In this document: positions 23,996 to 31,254 of the stretch, one piece after another
Position numbering within the stretch: position 1 is the stretch's first letter
How the letters are laid out: every line of letters starts with the position of its first letter
Assembly (NCBI GenBank): GCA_000432915.1
Contig: HF995213.1
Span: 1-31,254, forward strand
DNA: 31,254 nucleotides
Source: Firmicutes bacterium CAG:194
Lineage (GTDB): Bacteria; Bacillota; Clostridia; Lachnospirales; Lachnospiraceae
Reading direction: 5' to 3'
Program-made: the position numbers and the translations under genes
The notes under the pieces: model-generated
Told to the model about the DNA's origin: nothing
What the model saw: only the letters and a program-made list of their open reading frames with translations
Database searches by the model: none

Positions 23996-26611
23996 TTACT
24001 CTGCTTTTACGCCTTCTGTTTTGATAATGAACTTCACACTACTACTCTTACCGTCAGCCACACCACTGAAGTTGTTATAATCTTTTCCTGCATCCATGAC
24101 TGCATTTACTCTGTCAAGTAATGAACTGATGTCACCATCAAATGCATCTGTCAGCTTCCGGATACCTTCTTCGTTAAATTCGATCATACCTTCATTTAAC
24201 TTATTAGCACCTTCATCCAGTGTATTTACACCATCTGCAAGCTGCTTACCTGCATCTACGATCTTAGCAGATCCGTCTACTAGTGCTCCTGAGTTTCCTG
24301 TCAGCTTTGTAGCACCTTCATCCAGTTTTGCCGCACCTTCATTTAATTTGATGACACCTGCTGCCAGTGTAGCACTCTTGGAATCCAGAGTCACAAGACC
24401 TGTCTTTAACTGTTTCAGACCTTTTGCAAGCGCCTTTGTACCACCGTAAAGACCTGTTACTTTTTCTCCCTTGGCATTCGTATAACCGTTAATACCTTTG
24501 TTTAAAGCATCTGCACCATTAGATAATGCACTTGCACCTGCGGAAAGCTGCGTTGTACCGCTTGCTAATGTTGTGATACCTGTCTGTAACTGTTTAGATC
24601 CATCATATAAACTGTTGATACCCTGATTCAGCGCTGCAGAACCATCTGCTAACTGCTTAACACTGGCTTTTAAGGTATCGATCTGAGGAGCAAAGCCGCT
24701 GATCTGCTGACTTGCAAGATCTACAGCCTTGGAAGCACCGGCTTTTCCTGCAATACCTGCTGCTGTTGTTGCAATGTTTGGTGCTACACTGCCAACTGCA
24801 TTTGTTACCTGATTTGTTACCTCTTTTGTAACAGTCGTATCACTTGCAAGACTTGTTGCAACACCAGCGCCAAGGCTTGCTCCAATACTATCTCCGACTG
24901 CGGTTATAACATCTGCTGCATTACCGCTGACTGTCATCTTTCCTGCCTGAATCTGCTGCACCATAGCCTGCTGTACTGCTGTACCAAGAGACTGCTTGAT
25001 TGCTGCAGATACCGCACTTGTAACTGCTGCTTTAATTGCATCTGCATCAACTGCTGATCCTGCTGTACTTGCTGCTTTTGCAAGTGCCTGCTGTGCTTCC
25101 GGTGTTGACATAGCTGCTGTAACTGCAGCTGTAATTGCTTTCTCCTGTGCTGCTGCCTGTTCCGGTGTTGTTGATGCAGAACCCGGAAGTGAAATATTCT
25201 GTACTGCCTGATTTAACTGGGAAAGTCCGCCTGCGATCTGGCTTGCTGCACTTGCTGCGCCCGGATTTGCTGCTGTTCCGTCTCCTGCGTAACCTGCAAC
25301 AATCTGATCTGCTCCGGCTTTTAACTGCTGTGCACCCTGATCTGCTGTTGCCATACTCTTATCTAATGTCTTAGCACCCTTTGCCAGCGTTTTTGCACCG
25401 CTTGCTGCACCTGCTGATTTATCTGTTCCTGCATAACCTGCAACTAACTGATCTGCACCCTTTTTAGCGGATACAGCACCATTCTTTAACTGTTTTACTC
25501 CTTTAGTCAGCTGTGGAACACCTGCTGCTAACTGGTTTGTACCGGATTTCAGTTCTCCGATACCGGATGCAAGCTGTGCTGTACCTGCTGTATACTGTCC
25601 GATACCATTATCTAATGTTCTCAGTCCTTCGTTAAATTCGCCGACTTTTTCTTTTAAAGTTCCTGTACCGTCTGCAAGCTGCTTTGTACCATCTAGTAAC
25701 TGGTCTGTTGCATCTGTCAGCTGATCCATGCTGTCTGTCAGTTCGCTTGTATCAATATCATCGCTGTTGAATGACAGGTCATCTAAGATATCACTCAGAA
25801 CCATGGACATTGTCATATCCAGTGAGAAATCTGTTGCATCTGCTGTGATCTCTACATATTCAGGAACATTTACCTTATCTGTATCAAGATCCTTGGAATT
25901 GATCTGTAAGCTGTCCTTCAGTCCGGGCATTGCAATACCGGCGATAATGGAATTATTACCTTCGGAGATCAGTTTACCATTGGTAACTTCAATATTTTTG
26001 AAATTGTCGTTTGATAATACCAAACCGCTCAGTACAACAAATGGAACATGGATCGTTTCTGTCTTACCGTTGACTTCAACTTCCTGTGTTTCATTATTTG
26101 TATAGTCGAAACGGATCTTTACTTTACCGCTCTTACCGGCAATTTCTTCCGGTGTAACTTCCTTATCATCTAAGTAATAAGTAAGCTTGATGCTGACCGG
26201 AGACTGCTTTGTAGATGTACCCTGATAATAAATATCGCTGCCATCCGCATTCCATGTGATCTTATCTCCGCTGCCATCAAAGGTTTCATCACCTTTGACA
26301 TTTTCGATGTCCTTCAGATCGGATGAATCTTCGATCGTTTTTGCACCGGTCTTATTCTTTAACCAGTCACTGACTAAGATATGATCTGTATTACCGTTGG
26401 CATCTGTAAAAACGTATACGGTTTCTTCCTTATCTACATCTGAAGTATTGCTTGAAGAAAACTGGGAATTTAATGTATCTGTCAGTGTTTCCTCCTGCTC
26501 ACTCAGCTCCTGATCAGTTTCTTTTTCCGCTAATGCCTGATCTGTAAAGATCGTTGTGGTCAAAAGTGCTGTTGCACATGCCAGTGCAATTACTTTTGCT
26601 GATTTTTTCAT
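23996..26611 (-). CDS. secreted Leu-x-x-Gly heptad-repeat protein (YhgE-like)
   Basis: The 871-residue protein has a Sec signal peptide (1-28). A region to about 265 (TNNETQEVEVNGKTETIHVPFVVLSG) precedes two long heptad-rich zones at about 290-430 and 645-815, each with many LxxG units (QLADGTGTL, KQLKTGL, KLDEGATKL). This is the YhgE/Pip-type pattern. Between them, about 455-640, lies an Ala-rich segment. The end, KFIIKTEGVKAE, is soluble: I find no C-terminal membrane helices such as YhgE has. The start overlaps the MMPL stop by four bases after an AAGGAGGAAGC site. It probably forms an extracytoplasmic stalk or channel partner for the MMPL transporter. That is inference from layout. Confidence 0.82.
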   Translation of the reverse strand: MKKSAKVIALACATALLTTTIFTDQALAEKETDQELSEQEETLTDTLNSQFSSSNTSDVDKEETVYVFTDANGNTDHILVSDWLKNKTGAKTIEDSSDLKDIENVKGDETFDGSGDKITWNADGSDIYYQGTSTKQSPVSIKLTYYLDDKEVTPEEIAGKSGKVKIRFDYTNNETQEVEVNGKTETIHVPFVVLSGLVLSNDNFKNIEVTNGKLISEGNNSIIAGIAMPGLKDSLQINSKDLDTDKVNVPEYVEITADATDFSLDMTMSMVLSDILDDLSFNSDDIDTSELTDSMDQLTDATDQLLDGTKQLADGTGTLKEKVGEFNEGLRTLDNGIGQYTAGTAQLASGIGELKSGTNQLAAGVPQLTKGVKQLKNGAVSAKKGADQLVAGYAGTDKSAGAASGAKTLAKGAKTLDKSMATADQGAQQLKAGADQIVAGYAGDGTAANPGAASAASQIAGGLSQLNQAVQNISLPGSASTTPEQAAAQEKAITAAVTAAMSTPEAQQALAKAASTAGSAVDADAIKAAVTSAVSAAIKQSLGTAVQQAMVQQIQAGKMTVSGNAADVITAVGDSIGASLGAGVATSLASDTTVTKEVTNQVTNAVGSVAPNIATTAAGIAGKAGASKAVDLASQQISGFAPQIDTLKASVKQLADGSAALNQGINSLYDGSKQLQTGITTLASGTTQLSAGASALSNGADALNKGINGYTNAKGEKVTGLYGGTKALAKGLKQLKTGLVTLDSKSATLAAGVIKLNEGAAKLDEGATKLTGNSGALVDGSAKIVDAGKQLADGVNTLDEGANKLNEGMIEFNEEGIRKLTDAFDGDISSLLDRVNAVMDAGKDYNNFSGVADGKSSSVKFIIKTEGVKAE

Positions 26612-28698
26612 AATGCTTCCTCCTTATTTTTCTTAGAACGCTTTCCAATTCCGATACTTGTTACACAGATCAGCTTATCAAAGATGATCAGCATGGATGG
26701 AAGTACCAGTAAAACTGTAACCATACTGATGATCGCACCACGTGCCATCAGGGTACATAACTGACTGATCATATCGATATCGGAATAAACACCTACACCA
26801 AAAGTGGCTGCGAAGAAACTCATGGCACTGACAAAGATTGACCGGATTGATGTCTGGTGTGCGATCGTAACCGCTTCCTTCTTATCCTTGCCATTATTTC
26901 TTTCTACTTTATATCTTGTCGTCATCAGGATCGCATAATCGACTGTGGAACCTAACTGGATCGTTCCGATTACGATAGATGCGATAAACGGGATAACGGA
27001 TCCTGTATAATACGGAATACCCATGTTGACAAAGATTGCAAATTCAATCGTTATAACGAGGATGACCGGTAACGAGATTGACTTAAATACGACCGCGATG
27101 ATCAGGAAGATAACACCGATAGAAACTGCACTGACTGTCTTAAAGTCCTTATCTGTGATCTTGATCAGATCTCTTGTACAAGGTGCTTCACCGATCAGCA
27201 TTCCGCTGTCATCATAGCTCTTTATGATCTCTTCCAGCTTATTACACTGTTCGTTGACTTCATCGGATGCAACCTTATATTCCGACATGACAAGCATCAT
27301 TTCACGACCACTTTGTATCAGCTCGCTCTTGATGTCATCCGGGATCAGTTCATCCGGAATTGCCGGTCCGACAAGTGCATCCAGACCAAGTACGGTTTTA
27401 ACACCGTCTACATTCTTCATGTCATTTGCCAGCTGCATTTTTTGCTTTGCGGAAAGGTTTGTATCCACAAGAACGATCTCCATTGTATTCATGGCGAATT
27501 TATCATTCAGTATATTATTTGCCTGAATACTTGGCAGGCTTTCCGGTAATGTGGAATCCAGATTGTAATATACGCTTGTTCTGTTATAACCGAAAACTGC
27601 CGGAATCCAGAGCACTACGAAGACTATTGCAATGATAATGTAATGCTTTGCCACAAATTTTGAAATCCGGAATTCCGGAAGCAGTGGTTTATGCTTTGTC
27701 TTTTCAATAATGCCGTCAAAGATCAGGATCAATGACGGAAGAACTGTTACACAGGCAATTACACCGATCAGAACACCCTTTGCCATGACAATACCAAGGT
27801 CAAGACCAAGTGTGAAGCTCATGAAGCAAAGTGCGATAAATCCGGCAATTGTTGTAATACTACTGCCGACTACGGAAGAGAATGTAGCGCTGATGGCCTT
27901 TGCCATTGCTTCTTTCTTATCTCCGCCGCATAACTCCTGCTGTTCTTCGTAGCTGTGCCACAGGAAGATGGAGTAGTCAAGCGTAACACCCAGCTGCAAT
28001 ACCGCAGCGAGCGCCTTCGTAATATAGGAAATCTGTCCCATAAAGACATTGGAACCTAAGTTATATACAATCGCCATTCCGATACTTAATAAGAAGAAAA
28101 GCGGAATGATGTAGGAATCCATTGTCAGGGAAAGAATGATACTACAAAGAATAACGGCGATCAGTACATAGATCGGTGTTTCTTTGTTGGATAAGTTCTT
28201 TGTATCCGTTACAACTGCCGACATACCACTGACAAAGCACTGGTTCTGTGTCACATCACGGATCTCTTCGATCGCATCCATTGTTTCATCCGCACTTGTT
28301 GTCGTATCAAACATGGCGATCATCAGAGTCGCATCTCCTTTTGCAAATGCATCCTGCAGCTCCTGTGGAAGAAGCTCTGTCGGAATGGAGATATCTGCGA
28401 AGCTGTCATACCAGATTACTTTTTTTACATGGTCAACATCTTCTACCTTTTCTTTCAGTTTGGAGACATCCTTATAGGGGAGCCCCTCGGTAACGATCAT
28501 TGTAAAGGCACCGGTTCCAAAATCATCCATCAGAACGTCCTGACCTACCATTGTTTCAATATCCTTTGGCAGGTAAGAGAGGACATCGTAATTGACTCTT
28601 GTGCTTATGTATCCAAAAAAGGACGGGATCAGAAGCACCAGACTGATGATGAAAATGACAAAACGGCTTTTTACAATACCTCTGCTAAATTTGTCCAT
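26608..28698 (-). CDS. MMPL/RND-family transporter
   Basis: The 696-residue transporter has about 12 transmembrane helices in two repeats. Each repeat carries the family's Asp-Tyr pair within a helix (GVTLDYSIFLWHSYEE and GSTVDYAILMTTRYKVE), implying proton-driven export. Large extracytoplasmic loops follow helices 1 and 7. A longer frame reaches 28791, but the ribosome site GATGAGGAAAGTT points to ATG 28698. The longer start would run through the terminator-like hairpin. Related MMPL proteins export lipids, peptides or toxic compounds. The cargo here is unknown. It is followed by the heptad-repeat protein and controlled by the TetR gene upstream. Confidence 0.9.
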   Translation of the reverse strand: MDKFSRGIVKSRFVIFIISLVLLIPSFFGYISTRVNYDVLSYLPKDIETMVGQDVLMDDFGTGAFTMIVTEGLPYKDVSKLKEKVEDVDHVKKVIWYDSFADISIPTELLPQELQDAFAKGDATLMIAMFDTTTSADETMDAIEEIRDVTQNQCFVSGMSAVVTDTKNLSNKETPIYVLIAVILCSIILSLTMDSYIIPLFFLLSIGMAIVYNLGSNVFMGQISYITKALAAVLQLGVTLDYSIFLWHSYEEQQELCGGDKKEAMAKAISATFSSVVGSSITTIAGFIALCFMSFTLGLDLGIVMAKGVLIGVIACVTVLPSLILIFDGIIEKTKHKPLLPEFRISKFVAKHYIIIAIVFVVLWIPAVFGYNRTSVYYNLDSTLPESLPSIQANNILNDKFAMNTMEIVLVDTNLSAKQKMQLANDMKNVDGVKTVLGLDALVGPAIPDELIPDDIKSELIQSGREMMLVMSEYKVASDEVNEQCNKLEEIIKSYDDSGMLIGEAPCTRDLIKITDKDFKTVSAVSIGVIFLIIAVVFKSISLPVILVITIEFAIFVNMGIPYYTGSVIPFIASIVIGTIQLGSTVDYAILMTTRYKVERNNGKDKKEAVTIAHQTSIRSIFVSAMSFFAATFGVGVYSDIDMISQLCTLMARGAIISMVTVLLVLPSMLIIFDKLICVTSIGIGKRSKKNKEEAL

Positions 28699-28760
28699 AA
28701 CTTTCCTCATCTCTTTCTTTGATCTGAAATCAATATTTCTCTTACTCTGCAATGCAGTAT

Positions 28761-28794
28761 AAAAAAAAGAACTGCATTTAGGAAGATGCAATTC
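28761..28794 (-). terminator. terminator or attenuator between tetR and the MMPL operon
   Basis: On the minus strand GAATTGCAT pairs with ATGCAGTTC around an eight-base loop and is followed by eight T residues: a textbook terminator. It lies 63 bases before the MMPL ATG. If the promoter is upstream, near the palindrome at 28813-28842, the structure would act as an attenuator; otherwise it ends the tetR message. Confidence 0.75.
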
Positions 28795-28812
28795 TTTTTC
28801 TTTGTTTTTATT

Positions 28813-28842
28813 TGATATACAAATTGATCGATCTGTATATCA
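28813..28842. promoter_or_regulatory. perfect 9-bp inverted repeat, candidate TetR operator
   Basis: TGATATACA (28813-28821) and TGTATATCA (28834-28842) flank a 12-base spacer containing GATCGATC. It lies just after the tetR stop and upstream of the MMPL gene, where an operator is expected. TetR-family operators are commonly palindromes of this size. Confidence 0.55.
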
Positions 28843-28877
28843 GGTTATTACATTTTTAAAAAATTGTTAGGTGTAAC

Positions 28878-29444
28878 TTACTCCTTTAACTCGTCTATAA
28901 TATCCTGCATGGATCTTGTAATGATATAATCATAAACCTCTGCGATCTCCTTTGGAGACAGAAGCATTCCGCTCTGGATCCAGTTCATGACAACAAATGT
29001 CATAGACTGCGCATAATATTTGGCGATCATTGCCGGCGTCAGCCACCTGTCCTTCACAACCTTTTCTCCTGTTTTGGAGATCATGAATTCCAGAAGCAGC
29101 TCCTCTACACATTTCCTGACAATTTCTTCAAAGCTGTTCTGCCCTGTTGTTTTTGCCAGTTTTGTATAAAATTCTTTCTCTTTTTGCAGATTGCTAAAGA
29201 TCAGGATCATGGATTCATCGATCATATCATTCTGCAAAAGGGGACGGATCGGCTGCAGGATCTCATCTTTTATGATGCGTTCGACCACTTCATATTTATC
29301 CTGAAAATGGTTATAAAAGGTCGGACGGATCACCTGCGCCTTATCTGTAATTTCTTTAATTGTGATTTTTTCAAGAGGTATTACAAGTACAAGCTCTTTC
29401 AAAGACTGCATGAGCATCTGCTCTACGTCCGGTTTCGTCTGCAT
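28878..29444 (-). CDS. TetR/AcrR-family transcriptional regulator
   Basis: This 188-residue repressor has an N-terminal helix-turn-helix (ITIKEITDKAQVIRPTFYNHFQDKYEVVERII) at about 27-60, followed by a helical ligand-binding and dimerisation domain. The sensing domain has a C-terminal block YYAQSMTFVVMNWIQSGMLLSPKEIAEVYDYII, like the TetR_C group common in Firmicutes export loci. The ribosome site GGAGGAAAGAC precedes the ATG. It is upstream of and in the same orientation as the MMPL transporter, with a palindrome between, and is presumably its repressor. Confidence 0.9.
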   Translation of the reverse strand: MQTKPDVEQMLMQSLKELVLVIPLEKITIKEITDKAQVIRPTFYNHFQDKYEVVERIIKDEILQPIRPLLQNDMIDESMILIFSNLQKEKEFYTKLAKTTGQNSFEEIVRKCVEELLLEFMISKTGEKVVKDRWLTPAMIAKYYAQSMTFVVMNWIQSGMLLSPKEIAEVYDYIITRSMQDIIDELKE

Positions 29445-29461
29445 GTCTTTCCTCCAATTTT

Positions 29462-29836
29462 CTAATTAAGTTCCTCTACCTGTTTGATAAAGTTCCGAAT
29501 ACCCTGAAAGGATTTTTTGCTGATAAAATGCATCATTTTTCTGGCATCGTCTTCTGCTGTTTCCTGATCCACATCTGCTGTCATCATCAGAAACTGTGTC
29601 AGGGTTTCCTGTTTTTCCACAAGATCCTTTGCGATCTTATTGCCTTCCTTTGTAAGGACCAGTTCTCCCTTTTCACCGACTTCCAGATACCCTTCTGCCT
29701 TGAGCTTACCCATTGCACGGCTGACACTCGGCTTGGAAAAACCAAGTGCTTTTGCCACGTCAATAGATTTTACGCGTCCGTTTTCTCTTTTCAGTAAATA
29801 AATCGTTTCCAGATAGGTCTGTCCTGACTGTTGCAT
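29462..29836 (-). CDS. DtxR/MntR-family regulator lacking most metal ligands
   Basis: This is a 124-residue protein with an N-terminal winged helix (YLETIYLLKRENGRVKSIDVAKALGFSKPSVSRAMGKLKAEGYL) and a short dimerisation domain, as in the DtxR/MntR family that represses metal-uptake genes. Aligning by eye with MntR, the ligand positions Asp8, Glu11, His77, Glu99, Glu102 and His103 read Thr7, Glu10, Gln76, Arg99, Met102 and His103, so only two are kept. It may not sense a metal in the usual way. The ribosome site GAGGAATTTAAC fits the ATG. The gene is 17 bases upstream of tetR in the same orientation, probably co-transcribed. Confidence 0.85.
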   Translation of the reverse strand: MQQSGQTYLETIYLLKRENGRVKSIDVAKALGFSKPSVSRAMGKLKAEGYLEVGEKGELVLTKEGNKIAKDLVEKQETLTQFLMMTADVDQETAEDDARKMMHFISKKSFQGIRNFIKQVEELN

Positions 29837-29891
29837 GTTAAATTCCTCTCTTATCTTTCGATTTTGTTTCCCGTACTTATCTTTTCACTCA

Positions 29892-30302
29892 CTAGGAAAG
29901 AATCTGATTTTTAATCTCTTCCAGTTCTTCCTGAGAAGGACTGCCCGGATTCCATCCGATCTTCTGTCCGTCCTCTTTATAACGCGGGATTAGATGCATA
30001 TGGAAATGAAATACTGTCTGACCTGCCACTTCTCCGTTGTTCTGTACCAGATTAAAGCCGTCACAGCCAAGCTTTTCTGTCATTTTAGCTGCCATTTTTT
30101 TTGCCAGGACGATCACATCCTTTGCTTCTTCTTCCGGCAGTTCATACAAATTTGCAAAATGATCCTTTGGCAGGATCAGTGCATGTCCCTTTGTCGCCGG
30201 TCCCAGATCCAGGATCACACGGAACTTCTCGTCCTCATATAATGTCTTGGATGGAATTTCCCCATTTGCAATCTTACAAAAAATACATGAATCGTTTTTC
30301 AT
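29892..30302 (-). CDS. HIT-family nucleotide hydrolase
   Basis: The 136-residue protein is a histidine-triad hydrolase of the HinT/Hit type, which acts on purine nucleoside phosphoramidates and related nucleotides. The triad HFHMHL has His99, His101 and His103. CIFCK with Cys6 and Cys9 plus His48 gives the zinc site found in many Hit proteins. The ribosome site AAGGAAG lies before the ATG. It lies 55 bases upstream of the DtxR-like gene in the same direction. Confidence 0.94.
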   Translation of the reverse strand: MKNDSCIFCKIANGEIPSKTLYEDEKFRVILDLGPATKGHALILPKDHFANLYELPEEEAKDVIVLAKKMAAKMTEKLGCDGFNLVQNNGEVAGQTVFHFHMHLIPRYKEDGQKIGWNPGSPSQEELEEIKNQILS

Positions 30303-30367
30303 ACTATATCTTCCTTTCTTTCTATTGAACTTCTGATATAACCTGCATGATAAATCTCTTTGTCTGT

Positions 30368-31254
30368 TTACCGGAATATAAACATTTCATCCAGCATACG
30401 GAACAGACCGAAATCACCCTTCATTTTAATATTGCCTGTCATAAACGCCTTTTGGAACGTTTCCTGTCCCTGTATGATCTTCTGCAGTACTTCTTCCGTA
30501 AGTGTCATCTCAATATCGGGTTTTGTCCCTGTTTCCTCTAAGATCTCCAGCTCATGCTGCTCTATTTTTATATAGAAGACATCCTCTCTGTCTGTCAGCT
30601 CTATTTTATACAAACCTTTCTGTCCGGGCAAGGGATGAAAATGCGTTTCAAACGGTGCATAAATCTGCTGTATCTGCGCCCCCTCATGTTTGCCGAGCAT
30701 ACCCTTAAATAAGGCTGATAACTCCTGGATATCTTCTTTCTGCTTCTGTACATAAATCTCATCCGAAGCATATTTGGAAAGCTGTTCCGATTCCTGTGGT
30801 GTCAGTTCCATACCTTTATTGAGTGCCACACTTTGACTGACTGCCTGATTACTTGCCGGAAGGCTTTTTATCTTCTGGTGGATCGTCCGGTAAAGATCCT
30901 CTGCTTTCTTTTCAATAATTGTCACATAATCTTTATTTTGTTCAAACTCATAAACATCCTTGACATATCCGCAGATACCGCTCGCCGGAAGACCACCTAA
31001 GATCTCCCATGCATTACTCAAATTCAGTTTCGCCTCCTGCTCGCCATAAGTTGTACTCATGACAACCGGACACATATAGATCTGGTGGATCTTATCTTTA
31101 TCTCCATACATCCAGATTGCATCTAAAAAGCTCTGCATATATCCGCCAATACCGAACCATTCTACAGTAGTTGCCAAAATAATACCGTCTGCCGCCTTGA
31201 GTGTCAGCGGAAGCGTCGTCAGTGCATTTTTCATTTCATACAAGTTGAACCGCT
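30368..31254 (-). CDS. flavodoxin-like oxidoreductase fused to SCP2-type domain (5' end cut by window edge)
   Basis: The frame is open to the right edge, so the true start is outside. The visible N-terminal part (LTLKAADGIILATTVEWFGIGG, then FLDAIWMYGDKDKIHQ and PVVMSTTYGEQEAK) matches NAD(P)H-dependent FMN reductases of the flavodoxin fold. The C-terminal 100 residues (from about GLYKIELTDREDVFYIKIEQHELEI to GNIKMKGDFGLFRMLDEMF) match an SCP2 sterol-binding-type domain. The phosphate-binding loop of the flavodoxin fold lies upstream and is not seen. SCP2 domains bind hydrophobic ligands. The fusion suggests action on a lipid or quinone-like compound, which is inference. Confidence 0.78.
   Translation of the reverse strand, partial: RFNLYEMKNALTTLPLTLKAADGIILATTVEWFGIGGYMQSFLDAIWMYGDKDKIHQIYMCPVVMSTTYGEQEAKLNLSNAWEILGGLPASGICGYVKDVYEFEQNKDYVTIIEKKAEDLYRTIHQKIKSLPASNQAVSQSVALNKGMELTPQESEQLSKYASDEIYVQKQKEDIQELSALFKGMLGKHEGAQIQQIYAPFETHFHPLPGQKGLYKIELTDREDVFYIKIEQHELEILEETGTKPDIEMTLTEEVLQKIIQGQETFQKAFMTGNIKMKGDFGLFRMLDEMFIFR

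Noticed and set aside
24996..25374. Plus-strand frames in the heptad-repeat gene
   Set aside because: The Ala/Leu-rich composition is a direct mirror of the repeats in the secreted protein. There are no ribosome sites.
23996..26611. DNA repeats or mobile element in the heptad-repeat gene
   Set aside because: The repetition is at protein level (Leu-x-x-Gly heptads) with varied codons. There are no terminal repeats or transposase.
28699..28791. Longer N-terminus of the MMPL transporter
   Set aside because: It would translate the terminator hairpin. The ribosome site fits ATG 28698, and the extension lacks family resemblance.

Overview
The window looks like chromosomal DNA of a gut-type Clostridia bacterium, most probably a Lachnospiraceae member. 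This is inferred from the gene families (LytTR plus LiaF-like pairs, DUF2975 plus YozG-like HTH, MMPL plus Leu-x-x-Gly heptad proteins, a YtgP/MurJ-like flippase, TnpW), the strong AGGAGG-type ribosome sites and the moderate G+C. No rRNA, CRISPR array, phage module or intact insertion sequence was seen.

Layout. 1-1100 is AT-rich and accessory-looking: two overlapping small hypotheticals on the minus strand behind a 54-codon TnpW-type mobile-element gene. 1311-3441 holds a MATE exporter and a convergent Cof-type HAD phosphatase with overlapping 3' ends. 3649-5369 holds a DUF1905-like plus C39-like protein and a secreted sialate-O-acetylesterase-type SGNH hydrolase, interrupted by one in-frame amber codon just before its catalytic serine. 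5351-11977 is a dense minus-strand run: DUF3298-type lipoprotein, M24B aminopeptidase, PhoB-type response regulator, histidine kinase, glycerol kinase and a small coupled protein. 12000-12160 and 16250-16456 are blocks of short tandem and inverted repeats. Between them lie a MurJ/YtgP-like flippase and an 812-residue protein that joins a HAD phosphatase to homocysteine S-methyltransferase and methylenetetrahydrofolate reductase.

A tRNA-Pro with anticodon AGG sits at 16575, followed by a GNAT acetyltransferase. 17161-18338 is a LytTR regulator plus LiaF-like membrane protein, with a clear promoter and two direct repeats placed as LytTR sites. Divergent from it, 18537-20911 is an operon (DUF2975 membrane protein, YozG-like HTH, DUF4173-type membrane protein) whose strong promoter is overlapped by a near-perfect inverted repeat. 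20914-23232 holds a DUF2798 membrane protein with a 5' leader that can hide its own ribosome site, an acidic lipoprotein, and a NudC-type Nudix hydrolase. 23393-29444 is a TetR-controlled export locus: TetR, MMPL/RND transporter, a large secreted heptad-repeat protein and a MntP-like membrane protein. 29462-31254 holds a DtxR-family regulator that has lost most metal ligands, a HIT protein, and a truncated flavodoxin-like plus SCP2 protein running off the right edge.

The best leads are the triple fusion, the amber codon at the SGNH nucleophile block, the leader that sequesters a ribosome site, the LytTR direct repeats, the palindrome on the DUF2975 promoter, and the metal-ligand-poor DtxR homologue.
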